This document shows, piece by piece, positions 42,948-52,140 of a stretch of DNA of 64,000 bases. Each line of letters starts with the position of its first letter. The first letter of the stretch is position 1. Both the position numbers and the translations under genes were made by a program. The DNA comes from Paenibacillus sp. FSL R10-2734 (GTDB taxonomy: Bacteria; Bacillota; Bacilli; Paenibacillales; Paenibacillaceae), in assembly GCF_037963865.1 (NCBI RefSeq), contig NZ_CP150170.1, positions 930,001 to 994,000 of the forward strand. The letters are read 5' to 3'. The notes under the pieces are model-generated. The model was not told the origin of the DNA. It did no database searches and worked only from the letters and a program-made list of their open reading frames with translations.

Positions 42948-44939
42948 ATGACATCTATGAACAAAAAAGCGGGTATGACTATCCGAACCAAGTTAATTCT
43001 TACATACCTACTAGTTCTGCTGCTGCCCAGTATCATTATAGGTTGGCGAACCTATCAATCTGCTAGCCATGAAGTGGAAGATCAGCTGGTGAGCAATGCT
43101 ACTGAAAGTGTTGTGGCAGTAAACGAAATCATCAACTCGAATATTCAATCCAAAATTGATGCTGTTTCTTATTTTGCCGCTGAATTCACTGCTGAGGGAA
43201 CCAATAGTGAGGCAACTGGAAATACAGCTTCTGTGAAAGCCAGATTGAAGGAATATGCTGTGCTACATCCTGATGTGTTGGACATTTATGTTAGTACAAG
43301 TAGGGGGCAATCCATTCATGGTTCGGACGCCAAGCTACCTGGAGACTACGATCCAAGGCAGGAAAGTGCCTATGTTAATTCTCTGAAGCACGGAAAAGGT
43401 GTTGTGATCTCTCCCGCCTTTCAAACCGTAAATCAGGAAACGGCGATTGCGATATCAACGGTTCTAAAGAGTGGAGACGGGGTGGTTACCTTGAATCTCA
43501 ACCTATCTGCATTAGGAGCTTTGACTTCGACTAAGGTTGGCAAGGAAGGATATATTACAATCCTTGATAATAGCAAGAAGTATCTTGTTCATCCAACAGA
43601 GGTTATTGGGCAAGAAACATCCGATGATTTTATAAAGAAAATGTTCGAGGAAGATCAAGGTTCTTTTGATTATCTCTACAAGGATACGCACAAAAAGATG
43701 ACATTTATGGTGAATGAGCTTACGGGCTGGAGAATCGGAGGTACGATAAGCATAGACGAAGTGACTTCTGCCACGAGTGGAATTCGCAATACAGCGCTGC
43801 TTGTTATCGTAGTTTCCGTTTTGGTTGCACTGATCGTTATCTATTTTAATATTCAATCTATTTTGCGGCCGCTTCTCCGGCTGCGGAAAGCAACTGCGGT
43901 GATAGCGAAGGGTGATCTCTCCGTGGACATGGGGGTTTTCCGCAGAGATGAAATTGGTATGCTTGCCGAGAACTTTCAATTAATGGTGCTCAACCTGCGG
44001 GAGATGATCATAGGTGTGCAGGACATGACGAGCAATGTCTCCTCTTCAGCTGAAGAACTGACAGCTAGTGCTGATCAGAATGCCCAAACGATTGAACAGA
44101 TGACGATAGCAATTCAGGAGGTAGCGGCAGGTACAGAACGGCAAGTGATCAGTGTGCGAAAAGGAATGGAAAGTACTGCGGCGACGACAAGCGAAGTGGA
44201 TCATATTTCCGTATATATGGAGCAGGTATCTGCGATGATGGATAAGACTTCGCTCTCTGCTTCAGAAGGAAATGATTCAGTCATCAGCGTGGTGGATAAG
44301 ATCAATGGTATCCAGGAAACGGTGGGAGAGCTTGGCAGTGTAATCGACAAGCTGAATGACAGGGCTAGTCAAATTGAGGGTATTGTCGGGGTCATCACAG
44401 GTATTGCCCGTCAGACGAACCTGCTGGCGCTCAATGCTTCCATTGAGGCAGCTAGAGCCGGGGAGCATGGCAGTGGATTTGCGGTTGTTGCTGCCGAAGT
44501 GCGCAAGCTGGCAGTGGAATCAGAGAGATCGGCGCATCTGATTGCAGAACAGATTACCGCTATTAATAGTGAAATGACACTTGTGACCCATACAATGGAA
44601 GATACAAAACAGCGCGTATCCGAAGGGATTGAGGCCGTAGATACTTCCGGACGCTCTTTCTCCCGTATCCGTAGAGCGGTTAAGAGTGCCGCGGAGAAGA
44701 TTGAGGCAATGGGCGGGGCTGTACAGACCTTATTGGTGGAGTCAGATCATATGGAGAAGGCTATTGGAGAAATTCGCGGCATCACTGAAGAAGCGGCTGT
44801 GAATACAGAGACTATCGCAACTGCAGCACAAGAGCAGCTTGCTTCCGTTGAAGAGATGGCGTCTTCATCTACCGATCTTAGCCGTCTTGCGGAGGAACTG
44901 CAAAAGCTTGTGAGCAGCTTTAAAATACACTCTTCCTAG
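42948..44939 (+). CDS. Methyl-accepting chemotaxis protein with double-Cache sensor
   Basis: 663 residues. The helix TKLILTYLLVLLLPSIIIGW starts an extracellular dCache-type domain of about 240 residues (VLDIYVSTSRGQSIHG, EGYITILDNSKKYLVHP). A second helix near residue 290, HAMP, and a signalling domain with NLLALNASIEAARAGEHGSGFAVVA-type tip follow (quoted in pieces: NLLALNASIEAARAGE). The ligand may be a small amino or carboxylic acid, as in related dCache receptors; this is inference. Start ATG 42948 is preferred; ATG 42957 and TTG 42930 are alternatives. Confidence 0.88.
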   Translation: MTSMNKKAGMTIRTKLILTYLLVLLLPSIIIGWRTYQSASHEVEDQLVSNATESVVAVNEIINSNIQSKIDAVSYFAAEFTAEGTNSEATGNTASVKARLKEYAVLHPDVLDIYVSTSRGQSIHGSDAKLPGDYDPRQESAYVNSLKHGKGVVISPAFQTVNQETAIAISTVLKSGDGVVTLNLNLSALGALTSTKVGKEGYITILDNSKKYLVHPTEVIGQETSDDFIKKMFEEDQGSFDYLYKDTHKKMTFMVNELTGWRIGGTISIDEVTSATSGIRNTALLVIVVSVLVALIVIYFNIQSILRPLLRLRKATAVIAKGDLSVDMGVFRRDEIGMLAENFQLMVLNLREMIIGVQDMTSNVSSSAEELTASADQNAQTIEQMTIAIQEVAAGTERQVISVRKGMESTAATTSEVDHISVYMEQVSAMMDKTSLSASEGNDSVISVVDKINGIQETVGELGSVIDKLNDRASQIEGIVGVITGIARQTNLLALNASIEAARAGEHGSGFAVVAAEVRKLAVESERSAHLIAEQITAINSEMTLVTHTMEDTKQRVSEGIEAVDTSGRSFSRIRRAVKSAAEKIEAMGGAVQTLLVESDHMEKAIGEIRGITEEAAVNTETIATAAQEQLASVEEMASSSTDLSRLAEELQKLVSSFKIHSS

Positions 44940-45060
44940 CAATAATATATATTTCAGATAGGAGAACGATGCTTTTATCTTTCCTTTTGCACTCCTTTGC
45001 AAGTATACTGATTAACAATAATGTTGGGTTAGGCAACGGAGAGAGGAGAGATAATAGTAC

Positions 45061-45873
45061 ATGGCAGAGCAATTGAAAGGGTTCACGGTCGCCTTGGCTG
45101 GTCCACGTAAATCGGAAGAAATGACCAAGCTGGTCCAAAATATGGGGGGGACGGCGTTATGCCGACCTGCCCAGGGTACTGTATTTCTTGATGATGAGGC
45201 ATTGGAGGAAGGATTGAATGCATGGATTAGCCATCCTCCTTACTTGGTGATCCTTACTACAGGCATGGGACTGGATGCTCTCTTCGAAACGGCTGAACGC
45301 CTAAATATTGCCGATCGTTTCTTAGAAGTTCTATCTGGTTCTATTATTGCCGCACGGGGTTATAAGACAGTGAATGCTTTGAAAAAAAGAGGGCTTACGC
45401 CAGAGGTTCGCGACGACGACGGAAGTACGATTGGACTGATTCGTGGGCTTCAATCCTTAGATTTGCAAGGTAAGGATGTCGTTCTGCAGCTGCACGGCGA
45501 TCCAGCTCCTCGTATGCTCGCGTGGCTGCAGGAGGCTGGGGCGAATACCCGTCAAGTGTTGCCGTATCGCCATACTCCACCAGAATCAGGTGAGCTTGAA
45601 AGACTGCTTATGGAAATCACAGAAGCCAAGATTGATGCTGTGGCTTTTACAAGTGCTCCACAATTTCGTTTTCTCGCTCAATTTGCTCGGGAACAGGGCA
45701 AGCTGGAGGAGATGCTGAAGTCTTTCGAGGATAAAGTGCTTGCTGTTTCTGTAGGGCGTATTACCTCTGAGGCCCTTAAGGAAGAGGGCGTACAGCGTAT
45801 CATCATGCCCGAGCATGAACGGATGGGGAGTATGATTGTAGAATTGGGCAAATATGTGGCGGCGAACCGCTAG
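45061..45873 (+). CDS. Uroporphyrinogen-III synthase (HemD)-like protein
   Basis: 270 residues, two-domain HemD pattern: FTVALAGPRKSEEMTKLVQNMGG at the start, DVVLQLHGDPAPRMLAWLQEAGA, then AFTSAPQFRFLAQFAREQG and a final VGRITSEALKEEGV. HemD cyclises hydroxymethylbilane to uroporphyrinogen III. The gene stands alone rather than in a hem operon, so it may be an accessory paralogue with another role. ATG 45061 follows GGAGAGAGGAGAGA. Confidence 0.78.
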   Translation: MAEQLKGFTVALAGPRKSEEMTKLVQNMGGTALCRPAQGTVFLDDEALEEGLNAWISHPPYLVILTTGMGLDALFETAERLNIADRFLEVLSGSIIAARGYKTVNALKKRGLTPEVRDDDGSTIGLIRGLQSLDLQGKDVVLQLHGDPAPRMLAWLQEAGANTRQVLPYRHTPPESGELERLLMEITEAKIDAVAFTSAPQFRFLAQFAREQGKLEEMLKSFEDKVLAVSVGRITSEALKEEGVQRIIMPEHERMGSMIVELGKYVAANR

Positions 45874-45915
45874 ACCATAGTGTGCGGCAGTCTTACAAGA
45901 TTGTCGTTACCACAC

Positions 45916-45957
45916 AAAGCATTCCTGCCGGGTACACTGGTTGGGGATGCTTTTTTA
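45916..45957 (+). terminator. Terminator after the HemD-like gene
   Basis: AAAGCATTCC/GGGGATGCT stem and T6 tail. Confidence 0.8.
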
Positions 45958-46078
45958 CCCGGAATTAGATACCTTAAGAGTAGTAAACCTGCCATCTGCA
46001 TGGACATTCGCAGCAGTTTTCCTTAGAATATAGGCAACATGTGACGAATAATAACAAAGAATAAGGAGGAGGATCCCC

Positions 46079-46717
46079 ATGGACAAAAGAAAGTGTCTTT
46101 TACTTGGTGATTACACCCATCCCCGTTTCCATCCACTTCAAGGAGTGGACCAACAAATTAGCGAAATCTTAAATGATTTATTAACTGTGCAGTGTTCGGA
46201 AAATAAAAAATTGATGCGCATTGAGCATTTGGCAAGTTATGACTTATGTATTGCCTACAACGAATTGTGGAACGAAACCGTATCCCCTCAGCAAACAGCT
46301 GGCTTACTTAGCTATGTGAGCGGTGGTGGAGGACTGATTGTTCTTCATACAGGAGCTTCATTGACGAAGCGTAACGAATTGGCTCAGTTGATCGGTGGCC
46401 GGTTTAATGGTCATTCGGCTTACGAGCCGATGAACTTTAAGGTGCTAGAGCATGACATTACAGAGGGTATCGAAGATTTCCAATTGGATGAGGAGCCTTT
46501 TCACTTCGAATTTGATCCGTTTACAGAACGGACTATTCTACTTCAGTATGAATCTAATGGTGAATGGTTGCCTGCGGCATGGTGCCACAGCTATGGTTTA
46601 GGACGAGTAGTCTTCCTTATGCCTGGTCATCATGAGCCATCCTTCCGCCACCCTGCGCTTCGGAAGCTAATCTTGCAAGCCGCTACTTGGGCTGCACGTA
46701 TTCCGATAAATAATTAA
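46079..46717 (+). CDS. ThuA-like domain protein
   Basis: 212 residues resembling ThuA-like (class-I-glutamine-amidotransferase fold) proteins: ASYDLCIAYNELWNETVSPQQ, YVSGGGGLIVLHTGASL, LIGGRFNGHSAYEPMNFKVL, FHFEFDPF and GRVVFLMPGHHEPSFRHPALRKLI. The family is linked to sugar (trehalose, glycan) metabolism but its enzymatic role is poorly known. ATG 46079 follows AAGGAGGAGGATCC, a strong ribosome site. Its upstream neighbour ends with a terminator, so it is probably monocistronic. Confidence 0.8.
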   Translation: MDKRKCLLLGDYTHPRFHPLQGVDQQISEILNDLLTVQCSENKKLMRIEHLASYDLCIAYNELWNETVSPQQTAGLLSYVSGGGGLIVLHTGASLTKRNELAQLIGGRFNGHSAYEPMNFKVLEHDITEGIEDFQLDEEPFHFEFDPFTERTILLQYESNGEWLPAAWCHSYGLGRVVFLMPGHHEPSFRHPALRKLILQAATWAARIPINN

Positions 46718-46813
46718 GGGATGTTGCGTTTTTTTGAAATATGTACACAGTGGGGTATACTTTAATCATAAACTCCGTTTGTAATGAAACGGAATCATTG
46801 GGAGGAAAGTACT

Positions 46814-47161
46814 ATGAGTGATTTGTTTAAAAAAGCGATCTCCTTAGGAGTGGGCCTCACCATTGTTAGTAAAGAAAAAGTAGAAAAGGTTGTTGAAGAA
46901 CTAGTGAAGCGCGGGGAGCTTGCTCCATCGGAGTCTAAGGCTCTCGTTGATCGGCTGATTGAACGCGGTGAGGATGAGCGAGGCATGTTCAAGTCTGTTG
47001 TACAGGAGCAAGTACAACGTGTGCTGAAGGAAATGAAGATTCCTGTACAAAATGATATTGACGAGCTGGAAGAGCGAATTGCTGTATTGGAGCGTCGATT
47101 GGCCGAGCTGGACGGGATTTCCCATCTAGAAGGAACATCGGCGGAAACGCGTACGGACTAA
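46814..47161 (+). CDS. Phasin-like coiled-coil protein
   Basis: 115 residues. MSDLFKKAISLGVGLTIVSKEKVEKVVEELVKRG is typical of small phasin-superfamily proteins (PHA-regulator type), and the C-terminal DIDELEERIAVLERRLAEL is a clear coiled coil. ATG 46814 follows GGGAGGAAAG; the longer frame from 46784 contains that site. The stop is directly followed by the ATG of the ABC1/UbiB kinase. The pairing of such a protein with an ABC1 kinase suggests a joint role at the membrane or in lipid/quinone biology. Confidence 0.75.
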   Translation: MSDLFKKAISLGVGLTIVSKEKVEKVVEELVKRGELAPSESKALVDRLIERGEDERGMFKSVVQEQVQRVLKEMKIPVQNDIDELEERIAVLERRLAELDGISHLEGTSAETRTD

Positions 47162-48829
47162 ATGGCAGTACGCATTAGACATGCCGGACGATACCGGTCT
47201 ATTGCCATGGCGCTTATGCACCATGGTTTTGGCTATATGGTGGAGGAGCTGGGGCTCTATCATTTACTATCCCTTCCACGCCGTCTTGTAACACATGAAG
47301 CACATACAAGTCTTACGCTCGGGGAGCGGATTCGGCTGGTGTTGGAGGATTTGGGGCCGACCTTTATTAAGCTCGGACAACTCGCTAGTACCCGTTCGGA
47401 TCTGCTGCCTGATTCTATTATTCAAGAATTGGTAAAACTACAGGATAATGTGCCCCCGTTCCCTGTGGAGCGCGTACGCACTATTGTGGAGCATGAACTG
47501 GATCAACGTATGGATGAAATCTTCAATTCCTTTGAGGATACTCCTCTTGCCGCTGCATCGATCGGTCAAGTCCATAGAGCTGTTCTTCACAGTGGGCAGG
47601 TCGTGGCTGTTAAAGTTCAGCGCCCTGGCATTCTGCGAACGATGAGCAGAGATTTGGAAATTCTCAAGGATTTAAGCGCCCTTGCTGAGAAGCAGCTAGG
47701 CTGGGCAAAGCAATATCAGTTGTCCCGTATGGTAGAGGAATTCTCGAAATCTCTGCTCGGCGAGCTGGATTACAGCCAAGAAGGGCGTAATGCAGAGAAA
47801 ATTGCCCAGCAGATGGATTATGACGGAGTGTACATCCCAGATATCTATTGGGATCATACGTCAGCACGGGTGCTGACGATGGAATATGTGGTAGGGATTA
47901 CCCTGAGTCGTCGTGAAGAATTACTGAGTAACGGTGTTAAGCTTAAGACTATTGCTCAACAGCTCGTGGAAATGATGCTAAGACAAATCTTCATCCATGG
48001 TTTTTTTCATGCAGATCCTCATCCAGGGAATGTTATACGGATGGCTGATGGGAAGCTGGCTTTGATTGATTTTGGCATGATGGGGCGATTGAACGAGGAA
48101 ATGAAGGAGCAGTTATCTGCGCTTATCATCGCGCTGATGCGCAAAAATACGGATGCTATGGTCCGGGCAATACTGCGTCTTGGAGTTATCCCTGAGGATG
48201 CGGATCGAGCTGCGCTCCATAATGATATGGATCGACTGCGAGATGAGTATTATGATGTTCCATTCAGTAAGATGAGCATAGGCAAAGCACTGAATGATCT
48301 GTTTGGAATCGCTCGAAAGCATCGATTAGTCCTTCCCCCGGATCTAACGATGCTGGGCAAGACCATGCTGACGCTTGAGGGTGTCATTAGCAACTTAGAC
48401 CCCACGCTTAGCATTTTAGAAATGGCAGAACCTTTTGGACGCGAACTTGTGAAGCAGCGATTTAGTGGTCCCCGATTGCAACGCAAGATCCTCGGAGGCG
48501 TAGCCGATTTAACGGAGAGTCTTCTGGAGCTTCCTGGGCAGGCTAAGCAGCTATCCGCGCTAATTACTAAGGGAAAGCTAAAGGTAGAGATTGTGGCACC
48601 TGAGCTACAGCATCTGGAGCGAAAGCTGGACCGGGTAGGGAACCGCTTAGCCTTTAGTATTGTGATGCTTGCGTTCAGTATCATCATGGTTGGACTTATT
48701 ATTGGCACTGCGATGCGCGGTCAGCCTTCAGTGTTATGGAATTTCCCTACAGTGGAGATTGGTGGCGTAGTTGCGCTTCTGATGTTCCTGTGGTTGATCT
48801 TTGCGATTTTTAAATCGGGAAGGTTCTAA
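47162..48829 (+). CDS. ABC1/UbiB/AarF-family atypical kinase
   Basis: 555 residues with the ABC1 hallmarks: LGPTFIKLGQLASTRSDLLP (KxGQ), AAASIGQVHRAVL (alanine-rich loop), VAVKVQRPG (lysine), LLGELDYSQEGRNAE, GFFHADPHPGNVI (catalytic HADPHPGN) and LIDFGMMG. Two membrane helices at the C-terminus (FSIVMLAFSIIMVGLIIGTAM; VVALLMFLWLIFAIF). Members support ubiquinone or other isoprenoid-lipid synthesis, and have ATPase activity. It starts at ATG 47162 one base after the phasin-like stop. Confidence 0.9.
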   Translation: MAVRIRHAGRYRSIAMALMHHGFGYMVEELGLYHLLSLPRRLVTHEAHTSLTLGERIRLVLEDLGPTFIKLGQLASTRSDLLPDSIIQELVKLQDNVPPFPVERVRTIVEHELDQRMDEIFNSFEDTPLAAASIGQVHRAVLHSGQVVAVKVQRPGILRTMSRDLEILKDLSALAEKQLGWAKQYQLSRMVEEFSKSLLGELDYSQEGRNAEKIAQQMDYDGVYIPDIYWDHTSARVLTMEYVVGITLSRREELLSNGVKLKTIAQQLVEMMLRQIFIHGFFHADPHPGNVIRMADGKLALIDFGMMGRLNEEMKEQLSALIIALMRKNTDAMVRAILRLGVIPEDADRAALHNDMDRLRDEYYDVPFSKMSIGKALNDLFGIARKHRLVLPPDLTMLGKTMLTLEGVISNLDPTLSILEMAEPFGRELVKQRFSGPRLQRKILGGVADLTESLLELPGQAKQLSALITKGKLKVEIVAPELQHLERKLDRVGNRLAFSIVMLAFSIIMVGLIIGTAMRGQPSVLWNFPTVEIGGVVALLMFLWLIFAIFKSGRF

Positions 48830-48944
48830 CTTAGAGCTACAGGATAGAATAATTATTATTCTGCAGTTTCACACAAATGCCGTTCTATCAAGTACAATAT
48901 AAAGGATAACTTTCTAAGCTTAACTTTACTTCTATTGTATAAAG

Positions 48945-49213
48945 TGGAATGGAACGCAAATGGAGTGCCGTCTAAACGTCCGGTGGATCGCTGCTGCCCA
49001 GAAACCGAACTTTGACCGCACTCTTTTAACGGGTCAAGGGATACAAGGGACGGAAGGATGCCGGTGACGGGGTTCTTCCGCTTTTGTTTGAATATAGCTG
49101 AATCGGAAGCATACGCCCCTAAAAGGACAGTCGATATCGGCTGCCTGAATAGGGCTTTGGAAGACGGAAGTTAAGAAAGAGATGGAATCAAATTAAACTG
49201 AGAAAATAGTGAG
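48945..49213 (+). ncRNA. Structured 5' leader of the DEAD-box helicase mRNA (candidate)
   Basis: 384 bases separate the ABC1 kinase and the helicase start. After a -10-like TATAAA near 48940 the region is unusually structured: TTGACC pairs with GGTCAA (about 49011-49037), CGGAAG/CTTCCG (49051-49080) is followed by GCTTTTGTTTG and resembles a terminator, and GCCCCT/AGGGC (49115-49155) encloses AGTCGATATCGGCT. I do not recognise a known riboswitch. A cold-responsive or autoregulatory leader would suit an RNA helicase gene, but that is inference. Confidence 0.4.
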
Positions 49214-51031
49214 GTGGAGAATTTGCCGGGATTTAAAGAATTAGGTGTTTCAGAATTACTGTGTACATTGCTTCAAGGTCAAGGCATCGTTAAGCCAACA
49301 CCAGTACAACAGGAAGCAATTCCGCCATTGGTGCAAGGACTTGATGTGATTGCCAGAGCAAAGACAGGAACAGGGAAGACATTGGCCTTCTTGCTGCCGA
49401 TTATGGACAAGATCCATACTGAGCGAGCTTATCCACAGGCGCTGATTTTGGCTCCGACACGTGAGTTGGCGTTGCAGATTACAGAAGAGGCTCGGAAGCT
49501 GGCTCGTCATACAGACATCAAAATATTGGCGGTTTATGGTGGTCAGGATGTGGAGAAACAGCTGCGTAAGCTAGAAGGTGGAAGACATCTTATTATCGGT
49601 ACACCAGGCAGACTGTTAGATCATATGCGCCGGGAAACACTCGACCTTAGTGGCGTTAAGATGCTCGTTCTGGACGAAGCGGATCAAATGCTGCATATGG
49701 GATTCTTGGAGGATGTTGAGACCATTATTACGGCTGTTCCTTATCGTCGCCAAACGATGTTGTTCTCTGCAACTATGCCAGATCCGATTAAGCGCCTCGC
49801 TGCTAATTACATGAAAGAGCCACTGGATATCGTTATTAAGAGTGGTTCACCGATTCCGCTAGATAATATCAAGCAGCAAGTAGTTGAAGTCTCGGATCGT
49901 AATAAAGAAGAGGCACTTAAAGCATTGATTGAACGGGATCGTCCTTACTTGGCTATTATTTTCTGCCGGACCAAACGGCGGGTGTCCAAGCTGAATGAAG
50001 CTCTTCAAGCAGCAGGTTATGATTGTGATGAGTTGCACGGCGATTTGTCTCAAGGTAAGCGTGAGGGTGTGATGAAAAGATTCCGTGATGCGAAGCTGCA
50101 GCTTCTTGTAGCCACAGATGTAGCGGCTCGGGGTCTAGACGTCGAAGGTATTACTCATATCTTTAACTATGATATGCCACTTGATGTGGATAGCTATATT
50201 CACCGGATTGGCCGGACAGGCCGTGCCGGAGGTAAAGGGCTTGCAATTACGTTCACTTCTCCGCGTGAGCAAGATGGTCTGGACTTGATCGAGCACGGCA
50301 TCTCGCAGCGCCTGGATCGTCGCCGTTACGACAAGGATGAATTCGGCGTTGGCGAATTCATCGCGGTGCAAGGCGGCGGACGCCACGGCGGTCGCCAAAG
50401 CGGCGGCGCTGAAGCAGCGCGCACGGGCCGCGGACCGAAGACCGGCGGCTCTGGCCGCGGCGGTGCTCCGCGCGGCGAAGGCGGCGCGCGGCAAGGTGGC
50501 CGCGGCCGCGGTAAGGAAGCAGGCGGCTGGGGCGCGCCTGCAGAAGGACGCCGCGGTGGTCGTTCCGATGCGGCGGCTGGCAAGCGTGGCGGCAGCGGCT
50601 ATGACGCTGGCGCACCTAAGGGCGGCGGCAAGGCTGCCGGCGTAGTGCGAGTAGGCGGCGGCTATGGCGCCTTCGCCGCCGCCTCCAGAGGCGATGCGTC
50701 AGTCAGCGGCAACGCAGCAGCGCCTAGCGCTGGTTCGCGCGGTGCGAACCGGAAGGGCGGCCCAAGCACTGGCTACAGTGAGAACGTAGCCAGAGGCGCA
50801 GACGGCGGTGCTTACGCTGGCGGCACACCACGAGGCGGCTTAGGTAGCGGCTACGGTGCAGGTCCGTCTAAAGGCGGCGGCAAAGGCGGTAAAGGTAGCA
50901 AAGGCGGCTACAGCGGTGCCAAGGGTGGCGCTGGTAAAGGCGGTCGCAACAGCGGAAGTGCTGGTTCCTCACGCGGTGGACGAGGCAGCTCCGGCGGCTT
51001 TAAAAGCGGCGGCAGAGGCACTTCCAGATAA
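49214..51031 (+). CDS. DEAD-box RNA helicase with long RGG-rich C-terminal tail
   Basis: 605 residues. Residues 1-370 are the helicase core: Q motif TPVQQEAI, AKTGTGKT, PTRELALQ, DEAD in LVLDEADQML, SAT in LFSATM, and HRIGRTGRAG. Residues ~375-605 are a low-complexity tail of Gly, Arg, Lys, Ala and Ser with many RGG/GGR steps, likely disordered and RNA-binding, as in CshA-like helicases but much longer than usual. The tail-coding DNA (50340-51031) is far more GC-rich than its surroundings. The start is either GTG 49214 or TTG 49223; the latter is better spaced from GAGGTGGAG. Confidence 0.88.
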   Translation: MENLPGFKELGVSELLCTLLQGQGIVKPTPVQQEAIPPLVQGLDVIARAKTGTGKTLAFLLPIMDKIHTERAYPQALILAPTRELALQITEEARKLARHTDIKILAVYGGQDVEKQLRKLEGGRHLIIGTPGRLLDHMRRETLDLSGVKMLVLDEADQMLHMGFLEDVETIITAVPYRRQTMLFSATMPDPIKRLAANYMKEPLDIVIKSGSPIPLDNIKQQVVEVSDRNKEEALKALIERDRPYLAIIFCRTKRRVSKLNEALQAAGYDCDELHGDLSQGKREGVMKRFRDAKLQLLVATDVAARGLDVEGITHIFNYDMPLDVDSYIHRIGRTGRAGGKGLAITFTSPREQDGLDLIEHGISQRLDRRRYDKDEFGVGEFIAVQGGGRHGGRQSGGAEAARTGRGPKTGGSGRGGAPRGEGGARQGGRGRGKEAGGWGAPAEGRRGGRSDAAAGKRGGSGYDAGAPKGGGKAAGVVRVGGGYGAFAAASRGDASVSGNAAAPSAGSRGANRKGGPSTGYSENVARGADGGAYAGGTPRGGLGSGYGAGPSKGGGKGGKGSKGGYSGAKGGAGKGGRNSGSAGSSRGGRGSSGGFKSGGRGTSR

Positions 51032-51059
51032 AGTAAGTGGAATTTCATAACTAAAACTT

Positions 51060-51112
51060 GTTACCATAGGGAAGTTAGCGGACAAGCTAACTTCCCTATG
51101 GTAACTTTATTT
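51060..51112 (+). terminator. Perfect 20-bp stem terminator
   Basis: GTTACCATAGGGAAGTTAGC, 6-base loop, exact complement 51086-51105, then TTTATTTT. Confidence 0.85.
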
Positions 51113-51223
51113 TGTGGATGGATTTGAGCGATATTTGTCTAAAAAAGGATCTTAGTGTAACATTTTTGAAGGAAAGCTTGTCTAATAGATAAATAGAGTG
51201 TTTCGACTTCGAGGAGGAAGATC

Positions 51224-52093
51224 TTGCAGATGTCTAAAAAATTGAAAATAGTGAGCTTGTTGATTGTCGTTATTGCAGTGGGTTGGGGAATCGGGAAATA
51301 TACGACAACTTCACCCTCTGCGTCGAACAATAGCGGGTCAAATATAAATGTACAGGATAATCTTCAAGCTAAGCCTGGTGAAGACGGTAATAGCGCCGAA
51401 GGGGGCTTAACGGATCCTGTGGTAGCTAATCCATCTAATTCAACGGATCCCTCTGATCCATCTGAATCGGACAGTAATGGCAAGGGTAGTAGCACTGATA
51501 ATTCTTTTAAAGAGCCTGATAGCATAGCTGTGATGGTAAATAAGGAGTATGGACTGCCAGATAACTATAAACCAGCCGATCTTGTCTATCCGGATGTGCG
51601 GTTTACGTTTAAAGAGAAGATCGAGAAGCGTATGATGCGCAAGGAAGCTGCTGAAGCATTAGAGAAATTGTTCGCAGGCGCAGAGGAAGACGGGATTTAC
51701 TTGGCTGGCGTTTCGGCCTACCGTTCTAAGGAGACCCAAACGAGGCTGTTTAATCGTTATGTTGAGAAAGACGGAGAAGAACTGGCTCGTACTTACAGTG
51801 CCGTGCCTGGCTATAGCGAGCATCAGACAGGGCTTGCTATCGATGTCTCAGGAAGTGACGGCAAATGTGCTGCGGAGAGCTGTTTCGGTGGAACGAAGGA
51901 AGCTGAGTGGCTAGCGCAGCATGCAACCGAATATGGTTATATCATCCGCTTTCCAGAAGGTAAGCAGGACATTACAGGTTATAAATATGAGCCTTGGCAT
52001 ATCCGTTATGTGGGCAAGGATATAGCTGCTTATATAGCGGACAAAGGGATTACGTTGGAAGAATATTATGATGTAGTTCCAGTATCCAAATAG
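51224..52093 (+). CDS. VanY-type D-alanyl-D-alanine carboxypeptidase
   Basis: 289 residues. One N-terminal membrane helix (IVSLLIVVIAVGWGIGKY), a Ser/Asn/Asp-rich linker of about 70 residues, then the peptidase M15B domain with SAYRSKETQ, the zinc motif SEHQTGLAID (SxHxxGxAxD) and EPWHIRYVG. It would trim the terminal D-Ala from peptidoglycan stems outside the membrane. The start is TTG 51224 (AGGAGG 6 bases upstream) or ATG 51230. It stands alone with no van-type neighbours. Confidence 0.88.
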   Translation: MQMSKKLKIVSLLIVVIAVGWGIGKYTTTSPSASNNSGSNINVQDNLQAKPGEDGNSAEGGLTDPVVANPSNSTDPSDPSESDSNGKGSSTDNSFKEPDSIAVMVNKEYGLPDNYKPADLVYPDVRFTFKEKIEKRMMRKEAAEALEKLFAGAEEDGIYLAGVSAYRSKETQTRLFNRYVEKDGEELARTYSAVPGYSEHQTGLAIDVSGSDGKCAAESCFGGTKEAEWLAQHATEYGYIIRFPEGKQDITGYKYEPWHIRYVGKDIAAYIADKGITLEEYYDVVPVSK

Positions 52094-52105
52094 CAGAGTT
52101 ATAGA

Positions 52106-52140
52106 AAGCAGTCCTGAGATTATTCAGGGCTGCTTCTTTT
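52106..52140. terminator. Terminator between VanY-type and AraC genes
   Basis: AAGCAG-CCTGA/TCAGG-CTGCTT stem with CTTTT tail; overlaps the AraC stop codon. Confidence 0.7.

Noticed and set aside
48945..49213. Helicase leader considered as a T-box or known riboswitch
   Set aside because: No T-box AGGGTGGNACCGCG element and no core motif of SAM, purine, TPP, glycine or c-di-GMP riboswitches was found.
50135..50645. Several overlapping frames on both strands in the helicase tail
   Set aside because: They arise because GC-rich repetitive DNA has few stop codons; their products are Ala/Arg/Pro-rich low-complexity sequence.
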